Shown here: piece after piece, positions 8,298-16,650 of the stretch | How the letters are laid out: every line of letters begins with the position of its first letter | How positions within the stretch are numbered: the stretch's first letter is position 1 | Source: Aldehydirespirator sp963662645 | GTDB lineage: Bacteria; Actinomycetota; Acidimicrobiia; Acidimicrobiales; Aldehydirespiratoraceae | Length of the DNA: 64,000 nt | Reading direction: 5' to 3' | Assembly (NCBI GenBank): GCA_963662645.2 | Contig: OY759762.1 | Span: 2,666,001-2,730,000, forward strand | Notes under the pieces: generated by a model | The model's input: the letters and a program-made list of their open reading frames with translations, nothing else | The model's database searches: none | What the model was told of the DNA's origin: nothing | Made by a program: the position numbers and the translations under genes

Positions 8298-9662
8298 ATG
8301 ACGGAGCTGACACAGATGAGCCTCACCGCGGCCGCGGAGGCAGTGAGAGCCAGGAGGGTGACCGCGGCCGATCTGGTGGAGGCCTGCCTGGCCTGGATCG
8401 AGCAGACCGATGCGCTCGTGGGCGCGTTCGCATCGATCCAGGCCGACGATGCTCGTGCCGAGGCCGACCGGCTCGACCGGGGCGAAGTGAGCGGTCCCCT
8501 GCACGGCGTGCCGATCGCGCTGAAGGACCTGATCTTCACCCGGGGAGTTCCCACCGAGGCGAACTGCGCCGCGCTCGAGGGGTTCACACCTGACCGCGAC
8601 GCAACCATCGTGAGCCGGCTGCGGGCCGCCGGCGCGGTGATCGTCGGCAAGACCAACACCCACGAGCTGGCCTACGGCGTGTCCTGCCCCGCATCCCGCA
8701 ATCCATGGAACCCTCGGCGGATGACGGGCGGCTCGTCGGGGGGAAGCGCAGCCGGCCTGGCCGCCCGGCAGGTGTTCGGCGCGCTGGGAACCGACACCGG
8801 GGGGTCGGTGCGGATCCCGTCGAACTACTGCGGCACGACCGGCGTCAAGACCACCCGGGGAGCGGTTCCGCGCGACGGCGTGCACCTCATCTCCTGGACC
8901 TACGACACCGCCGGCCCGATGGCCCGCACGGCTGCAGACTGCGGAGTGCTGCTCGACGTCATCGCCGGCTTCTCCCGGCTGGACCCGTACTCGGCCAAGA
9001 CGCCGCTCGCGCCCGCTGAAGCGCCCGGCACGCTCGTGTTGGGCGTCCCCGACGAGGGCTTGTTCGATGGGTTCGAGACCGACCCCGAGGTGCGGGCGGT
9101 GATGGACGAGGCCGTCGACGTGCTCGGATCGGTCGTGGCCGAGGTGCGCACTGTGCGGGTGCCCAACACCGCTGAGCACTTCGACGCCGGCGCCGCCATC
9201 GTGTTCGCCGAGTCGGCCGCCCTGCTGGAGGAGCTGCGGTCCTCGAGCAGCGAGCTGATCGGCGAAGAGCCTCGGGCCATCATGGAATCCGGGGCTGCGA
9301 TCCCGGGCACGGCGCTGGCTGCCGCCCAAGACAGGAGGGTCTCCTTCGAGCGCGCCCATCTCGATGTCTTCGATGATCAGGGCGTCGATCTGATCGTCGC
9401 TCCCGTCAACCCCAACCAGGTGCTCGATCACGGCGCGGTCGACGTCGGCGGTATTCCCCTGATCCCCGCGACGACACAGTTCACCTTCCCGGTCAACGCC
9501 GCCGGGCTGCCGGCCATCGCCCTGCCCGGGGGGTTCGCCCAGGACGGCATGCCGATCGGCTTCCAGATCATCGGGAGACCCTTCGCCGACCGCACCCTGG
9601 CAGCCGTGGGCGAAGCCTTCCAGCGCCTGACCGACCACCATGCCCAAGCCCCCCGCCTGTAA
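8298..9662 (+). CDS. Amidase-signature family amidohydrolase
   Basis: A 454-residue amidase-signature enzyme that hydrolyses an amide to a carboxylic acid and ammonia. The full Ser-cisSer-Lys triad is present: Lys76 (IALKDL), Ser146 (GGSSGGSA) and Ser170 (DTGGSVRIPS), with the 24-residue spacing between the serines typical of the family. The start ATG follows an AAGGGAG site. It lies 168 bases after the importer ATPase and 64 bases before a CoA-ligase gene, so it probably acts on what the importer brings in. The 168-base gap holds no gene I can support. The amide substrate is not predictable from the motifs alone. Confidence 0.9.
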   Translation: MTELTQMSLTAAAEAVRARRVTAADLVEACLAWIEQTDALVGAFASIQADDARAEADRLDRGEVSGPLHGVPIALKDLIFTRGVPTEANCAALEGFTPDRDATIVSRLRAAGAVIVGKTNTHELAYGVSCPASRNPWNPRRMTGGSSGGSAAGLAARQVFGALGTDTGGSVRIPSNYCGTTGVKTTRGAVPRDGVHLISWTYDTAGPMARTAADCGVLLDVIAGFSRLDPYSAKTPLAPAEAPGTLVLGVPDEGLFDGFETDPEVRAVMDEAVDVLGSVVAEVRTVRVPNTAEHFDAGAAIVFAESAALLEELRSSSSELIGEEPRAIMESGAAIPGTALAAAQDRRVSFERAHLDVFDDQGVDLIVAPVNPNQVLDHGAVDVGGIPLIPATTQFTFPVNAAGLPAIALPGGFAQDGMPIGFQIIGRPFADRTLAAVGEAFQRLTDHHAQAPRL

Positions 9663-9726
9663 GAGCGGCATAGAGTCGAGCCGCCGGGCGGATGCCCGCG
9701 GGGCTGCCCGCCGCACAGGAGGTCTA

Positions 9727-11019
9727 ATGGTGAGCATCAGCGAGCCCGACTGCTACGAGCCGATTGAGCGGGCTTCGGTGGAGGAGTTGCGAAGCCTGCA
9801 GCTGTCGCGGCTGCGCGAGATCTTGGCGTACGCCCACGCCAATGTGGGGCACTACCGGCGCTCGTTCGCGGCTGCGGGGGTGGCTCCCGGCGATCTGGTC
9901 GACCTCGGGGATCTGGCTCGGTTCCCGCTGCTGGCCAAAGCGGACCTGCGCGACAACTACCCGTTCGGGATGTTCGCGGTGCCGCGCTCGGAGGTGGTGC
10001 GGATCCATGCCTCGTCGGGCACGACCGGCAAGCCCACCGTGGTGGGCTACACCGCCTCAGACATCGACGTGTGGGCCCAGCTGATGGCTCGCTCCATCTA
10101 TGCGGCGGGCGGGCGGCCCGGCGATGTCGCCCATGTCGCCTACGGCTACGGGCTGTTCACCGGAGGGCTGGGCGCGCACTACGGCGCGGAGAGGCTGGGC
10201 TGCACGGTCGTGCCGGTGTCGGGCGGTCAGACCGAGCGCCAGGTGACGCTGATCGCCGACTTCGAGCCGCGGATCATCCTGGTCACGCCGTCGTACTGCC
10301 TGAACCTCATCGACGAGATGGAGCGGCGGGGGATGGACGCCGCGAAGTGCTCGCTGCGAGTGGGGATCTTCGGCGCCGAGCCGTGGACCGACGAGTTGCG
10401 GGCCGAGATCGAGGGCCGTCTGAGCATCGACGCGGTCGACATCTACGGGCTGTCGGAGGTGATGGGCCCGGGCGTGGCCCAGGAATGCGCGGAGACCAAG
10501 GACGGCCCCACGCTGTGGGAGGACCACTTCTATCCCGAGATCATCGACCCCGACACCGGCGAAGTGCTGCCGGAGGGCAGCTTCGGGGAGCTGGTGCTGA
10601 CGGCGCTGACCAAGCGGGGCCAGCCGGTGATCCGCTACCGCACCCGGGACCTCACCCGGCTGCTGCCGGGCACGGCCCGCACCATGCGCCGCATCCAGCG
10701 CATCACCGGCCGATCCGACGACATGCTGATCGTGCGGGGCGTGAACGTGTTCCCCTCCCAGGTCGAGGCCGAGGTCCTCAAAGTGGACGGCCTCACCCCC
10801 CACTTCCAGATCGAAGTGGATCGATCCGCCAACCTTGCCACCCTCACGGTGCGCGTCGAGCGGGACCCCGCCACCCGCCGCCCGCCAGACGACCTGGCCG
10901 CCGCCCTCGCCGCCCACATCAAGGACAACATCGGAGTGTCCGCCCAAGTAGCCGTCGCCGACCCCGGCACCGTCCCCCGCTCAGCAGGCAAAGCCCAACG
11001 CGTCCTCCCCACCACCTAG
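9727..11019 (+). CDS. Phenylacetate-CoA ligase-like adenylate-forming enzyme (PaaK family)
   Basis: A 430-residue AMP-forming acyl/aryl-CoA ligase. The phosphate loop (HASSGTTGKPTVVGYT) and the PaaK-type motif YGLSEVMGPGVAQEC are clear, and the C-terminal part has the usual RSDDMLIVRGVNVFPSQVE segment. The start is the ATG at 9727, just after an AGGAGG site; the open frame to 9640 overlaps the amidase and has no ribosome site. Placed after an amidase, it would activate the released acid, perhaps an aromatic or arylacetic acid, as a CoA thioester. The substrate class follows the family name and is not proven. Confidence 0.85.
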   Translation: MVSISEPDCYEPIERASVEELRSLQLSRLREILAYAHANVGHYRRSFAAAGVAPGDLVDLGDLARFPLLAKADLRDNYPFGMFAVPRSEVVRIHASSGTTGKPTVVGYTASDIDVWAQLMARSIYAAGGRPGDVAHVAYGYGLFTGGLGAHYGAERLGCTVVPVSGGQTERQVTLIADFEPRIILVTPSYCLNLIDEMERRGMDAAKCSLRVGIFGAEPWTDELRAEIEGRLSIDAVDIYGLSEVMGPGVAQECAETKDGPTLWEDHFYPEIIDPDTGEVLPEGSFGELVLTALTKRGQPVIRYRTRDLTRLLPGTARTMRRIQRITGRSDDMLIVRGVNVFPSQVEAEVLKVDGLTPHFQIEVDRSANLATLTVRVERDPATRRPPDDLAAALAAHIKDNIGVSAQVAVADPGTVPRSAGKAQRVLPTT

Positions 11020-11129
11020 ACGCCAGCACGGCCCAGCAAGAGCCGTGCCAAATGTGACCCGGCAAACGATGGCTGTCAATCGACGCACAGCAGCCAGAAG
11101 CACCGGGATGTCACCGAGGCGCGCGTCGA

Positions 11130-11172
11130 TGACTGCCACTTTATTGGCATGTTGACTGCCACTTTATTGGCA
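11130..11172. repeat. Two tandem 20-bp direct repeats, each an inverted repeat
   Basis: TGACTGCCACTTTATTGGCA occurs at 11130-11149 and again, identical, at 11153-11172 (period 23). Each copy holds a dyad, TGCCA-6-TGGCA. They lie in a 353-base gap (11020-11372) that contains no gene I can support, about 200 bases upstream of the phosphotransferase gene. The arrangement resembles a double operator. Confidence 0.5.
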
Positions 11173-11372
11173 CATAGCCGGTCGGGAGGGGTGGTCACCG
11201 CGGGCGGCGACGGGTACGAGCGTCCCGACGGCATTGCAGTGGCCCCTCACATCCCTGGGCCCGTGAACGTGTCGCCCTGGCGCTAGGCGCTGGGGCTGCG
11301 GCCAACATGAGCACATCGCATGGTGGGCGAGGCTCGCCGGAGTGTGATCGGGGGCTCGCTATCGTCTCGTCG

Positions 11373-12290
11373 ATGGGCGAGCAGACGCCAGGCGCGGGCT
11401 TGGACTTGGACAGGCTCGCCCGGCTGGTCGATAAGACGGCGGGCGGTCTGGGCCTGACCTCGGCCGGGTTCAGGCTGTTGCGGCTGGGCACTCAGATCGT
11501 GTGGGGCAGCATGGACAATCGGGTCGTCGCTCGGGTCGCCTACATGATCGACCGGCCGCTGGAGCGCTGGTCGTCTGAACTGCGGATCGTGGAGTCAATG
11601 GCGCAGAGGGGTGCGCCCGTGCTGACGCCGCTCTGTGATGCCCAGTCGCTCGCCGACGGCCGGGTCGCAACGTTCTGGCCGATGTCGGACCCGGTTCCGC
11701 GTGTCGGGCTCGAGGACGTTGTCGGGCTCGTGTCGCGATGTCACGCGGTGGAGCTGCTCCCCGGTGTGGAGCCGTGGGATCCGACCGAGTCGTATCTCAC
11801 CAGATGGCGGGACCGAGTGCCGCATCTCGCCGCCAGAGACGTCCCGACCGACATGGCGGACCTCCTGAGCGAGCGCTTGCACAAGCGGGTGGAGACGCTC
11901 GCGGCCTATTGGGCGAGGCGGCAGCGCGCCAGCCGGAGGGTCGTTCTGCACGGAGATCCCTATGCCAGCAACGTGGTGCGCCGCCGCGATAGGCGCCTGG
12001 CGCTGATCGACTTCGACATGCTGGCCGCCGGCCCGCCGGAGGTGGACCTGTCGGCGGTGCTGATGCAGTACAAGCGCTACGACGGCCTGCCGAGGGTCGT
12101 CGAGAGGATCACAGACGCCTACGGCGCGACCGTGGACGAGAAACTCTTGGGGCACATCGCCGCCGCTGACGAGGCCATCTCGAACGTTTGGCTGGCGTGC
12201 CTGTGGGGCGTCAACCCCGATGCCGAGGAGGAACTGCTGCACAGGATCCGCACCTCGGACGACCCCGACACGGTCTGGCGCTGGCTGTGA
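11373..12290 (+). CDS. Aminoglycoside phosphotransferase (APH)-fold kinase
   Basis: A protein of about 305 residues with the APH/choline-kinase fold. The catalytic loop is VVLHGDPYASNVV (Brenner-type HGD...N) and the metal-binding motif is LIDFDMLAAGPPEVDL. APH-fold enzymes phosphorylate small hydroxylated compounds or sugars, and most genomic members are not resistance genes. I take the ATG at 11373; another in-frame ATG at 11307 would add 22 residues of no clear homology. It converges on the acyl-CoA ligase gene at 12342. The substrate is unknown. Confidence 0.75.
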   Translation: MGEQTPGAGLDLDRLARLVDKTAGGLGLTSAGFRLLRLGTQIVWGSMDNRVVARVAYMIDRPLERWSSELRIVESMAQRGAPVLTPLCDAQSLADGRVATFWPMSDPVPRVGLEDVVGLVSRCHAVELLPGVEPWDPTESYLTRWRDRVPHLAARDVPTDMADLLSERLHKRVETLAAYWARRQRASRRVVLHGDPYASNVVRRRDRRLALIDFDMLAAGPPEVDLSAVLMQYKRYDGLPRVVERITDAYGATVDEKLLGHIAAADEAISNVWLACLWGVNPDAEEELLHRIRTSDDPDTVWRWL

Positions 12291-12341
12291 CCCCGAAGCA
12301 CACCCGGACGCGTGGAGTGTCGTGAACGGGCCGCCCCGGTG

Positions 12342-13979
12342 CTAGGCGCTGCGCGTTTGGGCGGCGTCCTCTAGGCCCAGCTCGTAGATCGATTGGTCGC
12401 GCATTTTGAACTTCTGGATCTTGCCGGTGATGGTCATGGGGAAGGTGTCGGTGAACTTGATGTAGCGGGGGACCTTGTAGTGGGCGATGGTGCCCCGGCA
12501 GAAGTCCTTGATGTCTGCCTCGGTCGTGTCGGCGCCGTCGCTCAGCTGGATCCAGGCCATGACCTCCTCGCCGTAGCGGGCGTCGGGCACGCCGATGACC
12601 TGCACTTCGACGATGTCGGGGTGGGTGTAGAGGAACTCCTCGACCTCGCGGGGGTATACGTTCTCGCCGCCGCGGATGATCATGTCCTTGATGCGGCCGA
12701 CGATGTTGACGTAGCCCTCGTCGTCCATCACGGCGAGATCGCCGGTGTGCATCCAGCCGTCGGTGTCGATGGCCTCGGCGGTGCGGGCTTCGTCGTTCCA
12801 GTAGCCCAGCATCACCGAGTAGCCCCGGGTCTGGAACTCGCCGCTGGCGCCGCGGGGCACGGTCTGGCCGGTCTCGGGGTTCACGATGCGGATCTCGACA
12901 TGGGGATGGACCCGCCCCACGGTGGTGACTCGCTTGTCCAGCGGGTCGTCGGCTGAGGTCTGGGTGGACACCGGGGAGGTCTCGGTCATGCCGTAGGCGA
13001 TGGTGACCTCGCTCATGTTCATCTTGTCCACCACCTGGCGCATGACCTCGATGGGGCACGGCGAGCCGGCCATGATCCCGGTGCGCAGCGACGATATGTC
13101 GTAGTCGGCCAGGTCGGGCTCGCCGAGCTCGGCGATGAACATCGTCGGCACCCCGTACAGGCTGGTGCAGCGCTCGGCGGCGACGGCGTGGAGGGTTGCC
13201 TCGGCGTTGAATCCCGCCGCGGGGATCACCATGGCCGAGCCGTGCGTGGTGCAGGCCAGGTTGCCCAGCACCATCCCGAAGCAGTGGTAGAACGGCACCG
13301 GGATGCACACCCGGTCCTCAGGGGTGTACTTGCAGGCCTCGCCAATGAAGTAGCCGTTGTTCAAGATGTTGCGATGGCTCAGCGTGGCGCCCTTGGGGAA
13401 GCCGGTGGTGCCGCTGGTGTACTGGATGTTGATGGGGTCATCGGGGTCGAGCCCGGCACTGCGCAGCTCCAGTTGGTCCTGCGGGACCGCAGCGGCGGCC
13501 TCCAGCAGACCGTCCCAGTCGCCGGTGTGGATGTAGATGACCCGCCCAGTCGGCACCCGGTCCCACACCTCTTCGATCATCGAGCGGTAGTCGCTGGTCA
13601 TGAACGACTCCGCCGCCACCAGCACCGAGATGCCGGACTGGTTGAGCACATACTCCAGCTCCGAGGACCGGTACGCGGGGTTGATGGTGACGAGGATCGC
13701 GCCGATGCGGGCGGTCGCGTACTGAACCAGCACCCACTCGGCGTAGTTGGGGCTCCAGATCCCCACCCGATCACCCTTGGCCACGCCAAGAGCCATCAGC
13801 CCGCGAGCCACCCGATCGACCTCGTCAGCGAACTCCGCGTAGGTGAGGCGAAGCCCCTGCTCCACCGACACCAGCGCATCGCGGCCGGCGTGCCCTGCGA
13901 CGGTACGTGCCAGGTTCTGAGGGATCGTCTCCTCAAGCAGCGGCACCGAGGTAGGCCCCGAATCAGATGACGGCTTCAT
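12342..13979 (-). CDS. AMP-forming fatty acyl-CoA ligase (FadD-like)
   Basis: A 545-residue acyl-CoA ligase. The phosphate loop is YTSGTTGFPKGATLSH, the adenine motif is AYGMTETSP, the hinge region is GRIKDMIIRGGENVYPREVE, and the catalytic lysine is in TGKIQKFKMR. Two in-frame starts are possible, ATG at 13979 and ATG at 14048. Each is preceded by nearly the same AGGAGCAC site and followed by Met-Lys-Pro, as if the start region had been duplicated. The gene follows the importer operon of set 2 on the same strand, and the open frame even continues back through the broken ATPase gene. It probably activates a carboxylic acid made or imported by this gene set. Confidence 0.88.
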   Translation of the reverse strand: MKPSSDSGPTSVPLLEETIPQNLARTVAGHAGRDALVSVEQGLRLTYAEFADEVDRVARGLMALGVAKGDRVGIWSPNYAEWVLVQYATARIGAILVTINPAYRSSELEYVLNQSGISVLVAAESFMTSDYRSMIEEVWDRVPTGRVIYIHTGDWDGLLEAAAAVPQDQLELRSAGLDPDDPINIQYTSGTTGFPKGATLSHRNILNNGYFIGEACKYTPEDRVCIPVPFYHCFGMVLGNLACTTHGSAMVIPAAGFNAEATLHAVAAERCTSLYGVPTMFIAELGEPDLADYDISSLRTGIMAGSPCPIEVMRQVVDKMNMSEVTIAYGMTETSPVSTQTSADDPLDKRVTTVGRVHPHVEIRIVNPETGQTVPRGASGEFQTRGYSVMLGYWNDEARTAEAIDTDGWMHTGDLAVMDDEGYVNIVGRIKDMIIRGGENVYPREVEEFLYTHPDIVEVQVIGVPDARYGEEVMAWIQLSDGADTTEADIKDFCRGTIAHYKVPRYIKFTDTFPMTITGKIQKFKMRDQSIYELGLEDAAQTRSA

Positions 13980-13996
13980 GACGTGCTCCTTAGTTG

Positions 13997-14018
13997 CTTG
14001 TATCTCTGTGTGTACAAG
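13997..14018 (-). promoter_or_regulatory. Inverted repeat between the two candidate ligase starts
   Basis: CTTGTA (13997-14002) and TACAAG (14013-14018) are perfect inverted arms separated by 10 bases. They lie just upstream of the ATG at 13979 and downstream of the one at 14048, so they could be a repressor site or a leader structure. There is no further evidence. Confidence 0.3.
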
Positions 14019-14140
14019 ATGCCCGATCCCGCCTCCACCGGGCTTCATAGGGTGCTCCTCTATTGTGGGTCTCGGAGCTTCGAGGTCGGTCGGCGTGGTG
14101 TGATCGCCCACTCGGCTAGGCGAGCTTGAGGCTGGCTGGC

Positions 14141-14594
14141 CTAGAGCGCCAAGTACTTCCGCTGGAGTTCGCGGTCGCGGCGCAGTTTGGCGCCTCGGGC
14201 GCGGCGGACGGCCAGCACCGCGCTGCGCAAGCATCGGGAACTCTTCGAGGACCCGGTCGACGGCGTCGCTTCTGCGATCTCGGCGGGCGGCAGTCCCGAC
14301 CCGGAGGTTCTCAAGCACGGTGAGCTTGGGGAAGATGTCGCGGCCTTGCGGCACGAGGGAGATCCCCAGCCGGGCGCGCTCGTGTGCCTTGAGCGACACC
14401 AGGTCGATGCCGTCGAAGCGGATCGATCCGCCCGTGGTGGCGATCGCTCCTGTAATGGCCCGCATCAAAGTCGTCTTGCCGACGCCGTTGCGGCCCAGCA
14501 CCGTGGCGCACTCGGAAGGACCGAGTTCGAGGTCAACGCCGTGCAGCACCGGTGTGGCCCCATAGCCGGACCGTAGACCGCTAAGCGTCAGCAT
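14141..14594 (-). pseudogene. Broken LivF/UrtE-type ABC ATPase
   Basis: The gene starts at ATG 14594, overlapping the end of the permease-ATPase fusion gene as expected for a LivF subunit. It reads well through Walker A (LGRNGVGKTT), the Q-loop (LVPQGRDIF) and up to VLEEFPMLAQRG. The ABC signature, Walker B and switch histidine are missing. After a junction near 14195 another frame encodes a typical C-terminal tail (AKLRRDRELQRKYLAL, then TAG at 14141). The coding span is about 250 bases shorter than a normal LivF of about 235 residues. The simplest reading is an internal deletion with loss of frame. The product cannot be an active ATPase. Confidence 0.75.
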
Positions 14595-16650
14595 CGGCCG
14601 ACGGTCCGTTGGCGATGGTGCCGTCTGTTCTGCCGCCGCTGGCCTCAACCGGCTTGCCGGGAGCCGACCCGCGGCCATCGTGGTGCTTGCCGGGAGCCGA
14701 CCCGCGGCCATCGTGGTGCTTGCCGGGAGCCGACCCGCGGCCATCGTGGTGCTTGCTGGGAGCCGACCCGCGGCCATCGTCGGGGCCGCCGTTGCCGTTG
14801 TGCGCACCCAGGTAGATGTCGATCACACGGTCGTCCTTGGAGAGTTCGTCGAAGGTGCCTTGCGTGAACAGCGACCCCATGTGCAACACGGTGATGGGTG
14901 CGTCCAGTTGGCGCACGAAGTCCATGTCGTGCTCCACGACGATGACGGACGCGCTCTCGCCGAGTTCCCTGACGAGGCTGGCGGTGCGCGCCGTCTCCTC
15001 CCGGGTCATGCCCGCGGTGGGCTCGTCGAGCAGCACCACAGAAGGATTGGTGGACACGACCATCCCGATCTCGAGCCATTGCTTCTTGCCGTGCGACAAG
15101 GTCCCGGCGGTCCGCTCGGCCTCGTCTCGCAGATCCAGCCACTCCAGCAGGCTTGCGGCGCGCCGATTGGCTTCGTCGATGTCCCGCGGCATGGCATAGC
15201 AGGCCAGCCACAGGTTCTCCCGGACTGAGAGAGCCTCGTAGATCGACGCGACCTGCAGTTTGATGCCGACGCCGCCGCGCGCTCGCAGGAACGGCTCGCG
15301 CTTCGTGAGGTCCTCGCCGTCGAGGGTCACTGCTCCCGCGGTGGGTCTCCGGCGGCCCGACAGCAGGTCGAGCAGGGTGCTCTTGCCGGCGCCGTTGGGG
15401 CCGATCAAGCACGACACGCCACGGGGGAACTCCAAGCTCACGGCATCGACGGCGGCGAGTCCGCCGTATCGCTTCGTCACCGCTTCGGTCGCGATCAGCC
15501 GGGCGCGTCGCTGCAGGTCTGCTGGGTCCGCGACGACTGGATGCCGATCGGTCTCCTCAACGCTCACTTGCTCGGCGTCTGCCGCGGGATCCCGCGACGG
15601 CGAGGCACGGCCCCGCCTCCAGTGCCTCAGCCTTGAGATATTGGCGACGATCCCTCCGGGCAACAGCAGCACGATCAGCACGAGGATCACGCCGAGCACG
15701 ATCGGCTCGTTGTCGCCGCTAGCGCCCCCGAACCATGAGGAGAATCCCTTGACGACCAGCACGCCGACGAAGGCTCCCGAGACGCTGCTGCGGCCTCCGA
15801 CCAGCACCCAGATCACTACCAGCGCGGCGGGTGTTAGCGAGAAGACCGTTGGGCTCATGAACCGCCCCCACGCCGCGAAGAGAGCGCCCGCGAACGAGGC
15901 GACGGCCCCGCCGATTGTGAACACGGCCAGCTTGTGCCATCTCACGTCATAGCCCAGCAGCACGGTGCGCAACTCGTTGTGCTGCAACGCCACCGCGATC
16001 CGGCCGAAGGGACGGCGTGACAGCACCCGTATGGCCACCGCCATCAACAGGCCCGCGGCCACGCAGAACAAGAAGAACTGGGTTCTCGTCAGCTCGTGGC
16101 TCTCGCCTCCCGGCAGCCGCCAGGTGATCCGCGGTATGCGCGTCATGCCGTTGTAGCCGCCGAAGGGAGCGTCGCCGATCCGGTATGCGGTGCCCGACGT
16201 CGAGTTCACGAACGCGAACAGCACAAGGCTCGTGGCCAGGGTGATGATGGCCACATAGACGTCGGTGACGTTGCCGTAGAACATGAAGTAGCCCAGCAGC
16301 GCCGCGAACGCCGTTCCGACGGCCACCGCCGCGAGCACCGCGGTGATCGACTCGCCGGTGTTGTCGACCAGGTTGATGGCCCAGAAGCCGTAGGTGTAAC
16401 CGCCGATGCCATAGATGGCGGCCTGGCCCAGGCTGAAGATCCCTCCGTAGCCCCAGACCAACGTCAGCGAGAGGGCCAGGATCGCCTGCACGGCCCACAG
16501 CGACCACTCGAAGGCGGTGAACTCCTCCACCCAGTTGCCTAGGACCGCGGCGGCTGCGAACGCCAGCACGGCGCCGCTCACGTCGCGCCGTGCGCTGCCA
16601 CTGGCAGGATGTGCACCAGAGCCGGCGACCCGAGACAGCAAGTCTCTCAT
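14581..16650 (-). CDS. ABC importer fusion: LivM permease joined to LivG ATPase, with repeat tail
   Basis: A 689-residue protein from ATG at 16650, which overlaps the stop of the LivH gene (ATGA). The N-terminal half is a LivM/UrtC permease (GYGGIFSLGQAAIYGIGGY). The C-terminal half is a LivG/UrtD ATPase with Walker A GPNGAGKST, signature LSHGKKQWLE, Walker B VVLLDEPTAGMT and IVVEHDM. A 30-60 residue tail carries about four copies of an 11-residue unit (GKHHDGRGSAP) rich in His, Gly and charged residues, unlike the family. Fusion of the two subunits matches the other importer at 5704-7443, so the fusion is likely old. Its partner LivF gene is broken. Confidence 0.87.
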   Translation of the reverse strand: MRDLLSRVAGSGAHPASGSARRDVSGAVLAFAAAAVLGNWVEEFTAFEWSLWAVQAILALSLTLVWGYGGIFSLGQAAIYGIGGYTYGFWAINLVDNTGESITAVLAAVAVGTAFAALLGYFMFYGNVTDVYVAIITLATSLVLFAFVNSTSGTAYRIGDAPFGGYNGMTRIPRITWRLPGGESHELTRTQFFLFCVAAGLLMAVAIRVLSRRPFGRIAVALQHNELRTVLLGYDVRWHKLAVFTIGGAVASFAGALFAAWGRFMSPTVFSLTPAALVVIWVLVGGRSSVSGAFVGVLVVKGFSSWFGGASGDNEPIVLGVILVLIVLLLPGGIVANISRLRHWRRGRASPSRDPAADAEQVSVEETDRHPVVADPADLQRRARLIATEAVTKRYGGLAAVDAVSLEFPRGVSCLIGPNGAGKSTLLDLLSGRRRPTAGAVTLDGEDLTKREPFLRARGGVGIKLQVASIYEALSVRENLWLACYAMPRDIDEANRRAASLLEWLDLRDEAERTAGTLSHGKKQWLEIGMVVSTNPSVVLLDEPTAGMTREETARTASLVRELGESASVIVVEHDMDFVRQLDAPITVLHMGSLFTQGTFDELSKDDRVIDIYLGAHNGNGGPDDGRGSAPSKHHDGRGSAPGKHHDGRGSAPGKHHDGRGSAPGKPVEASGGRTDGTIANGPSADADA
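14653..14784. repeat. 33-bp tandem repeat, four copies, inside the coding region
   Basis: Four head-to-tail copies of a 33-base unit start at 14653, 14686, 14719 and 14752. The first three are identical and the fourth has diverged at its end. The unit length is a multiple of three, and it encodes the 11-residue repeats at the C-terminus of the ATPase fusion. It also keeps other frames open, which explains misleading overlapping open frames here. Copy number probably varies between strains by slippage. Confidence 0.85.

Noticed and set aside
7422..9737. A 771-residue minus-strand frame
   Set aside because: It is antisense to the clear ATPase and amidase genes. Its composition (His/Gly/Arg/Asp-rich, no motifs) is typical of GC-rich antisense frames.
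11373..12290. Antibiotic resistance gene (aminoglycoside phosphotransferase)
   Set aside because: Only the general APH fold is visible. Chromosomal APH-fold kinases act on many substrates, and nothing nearby suggests resistance.
12342..14807. A single 821-residue protein joining ABC ATPase and acyl-CoA ligase
   Set aside because: The open frame is accidental. Its first 70 residues are a shadow of the 33-bp repeat in another gene, the ATPase part is broken, and the ligase has its own ribosome sites and starts at 13979/14048.
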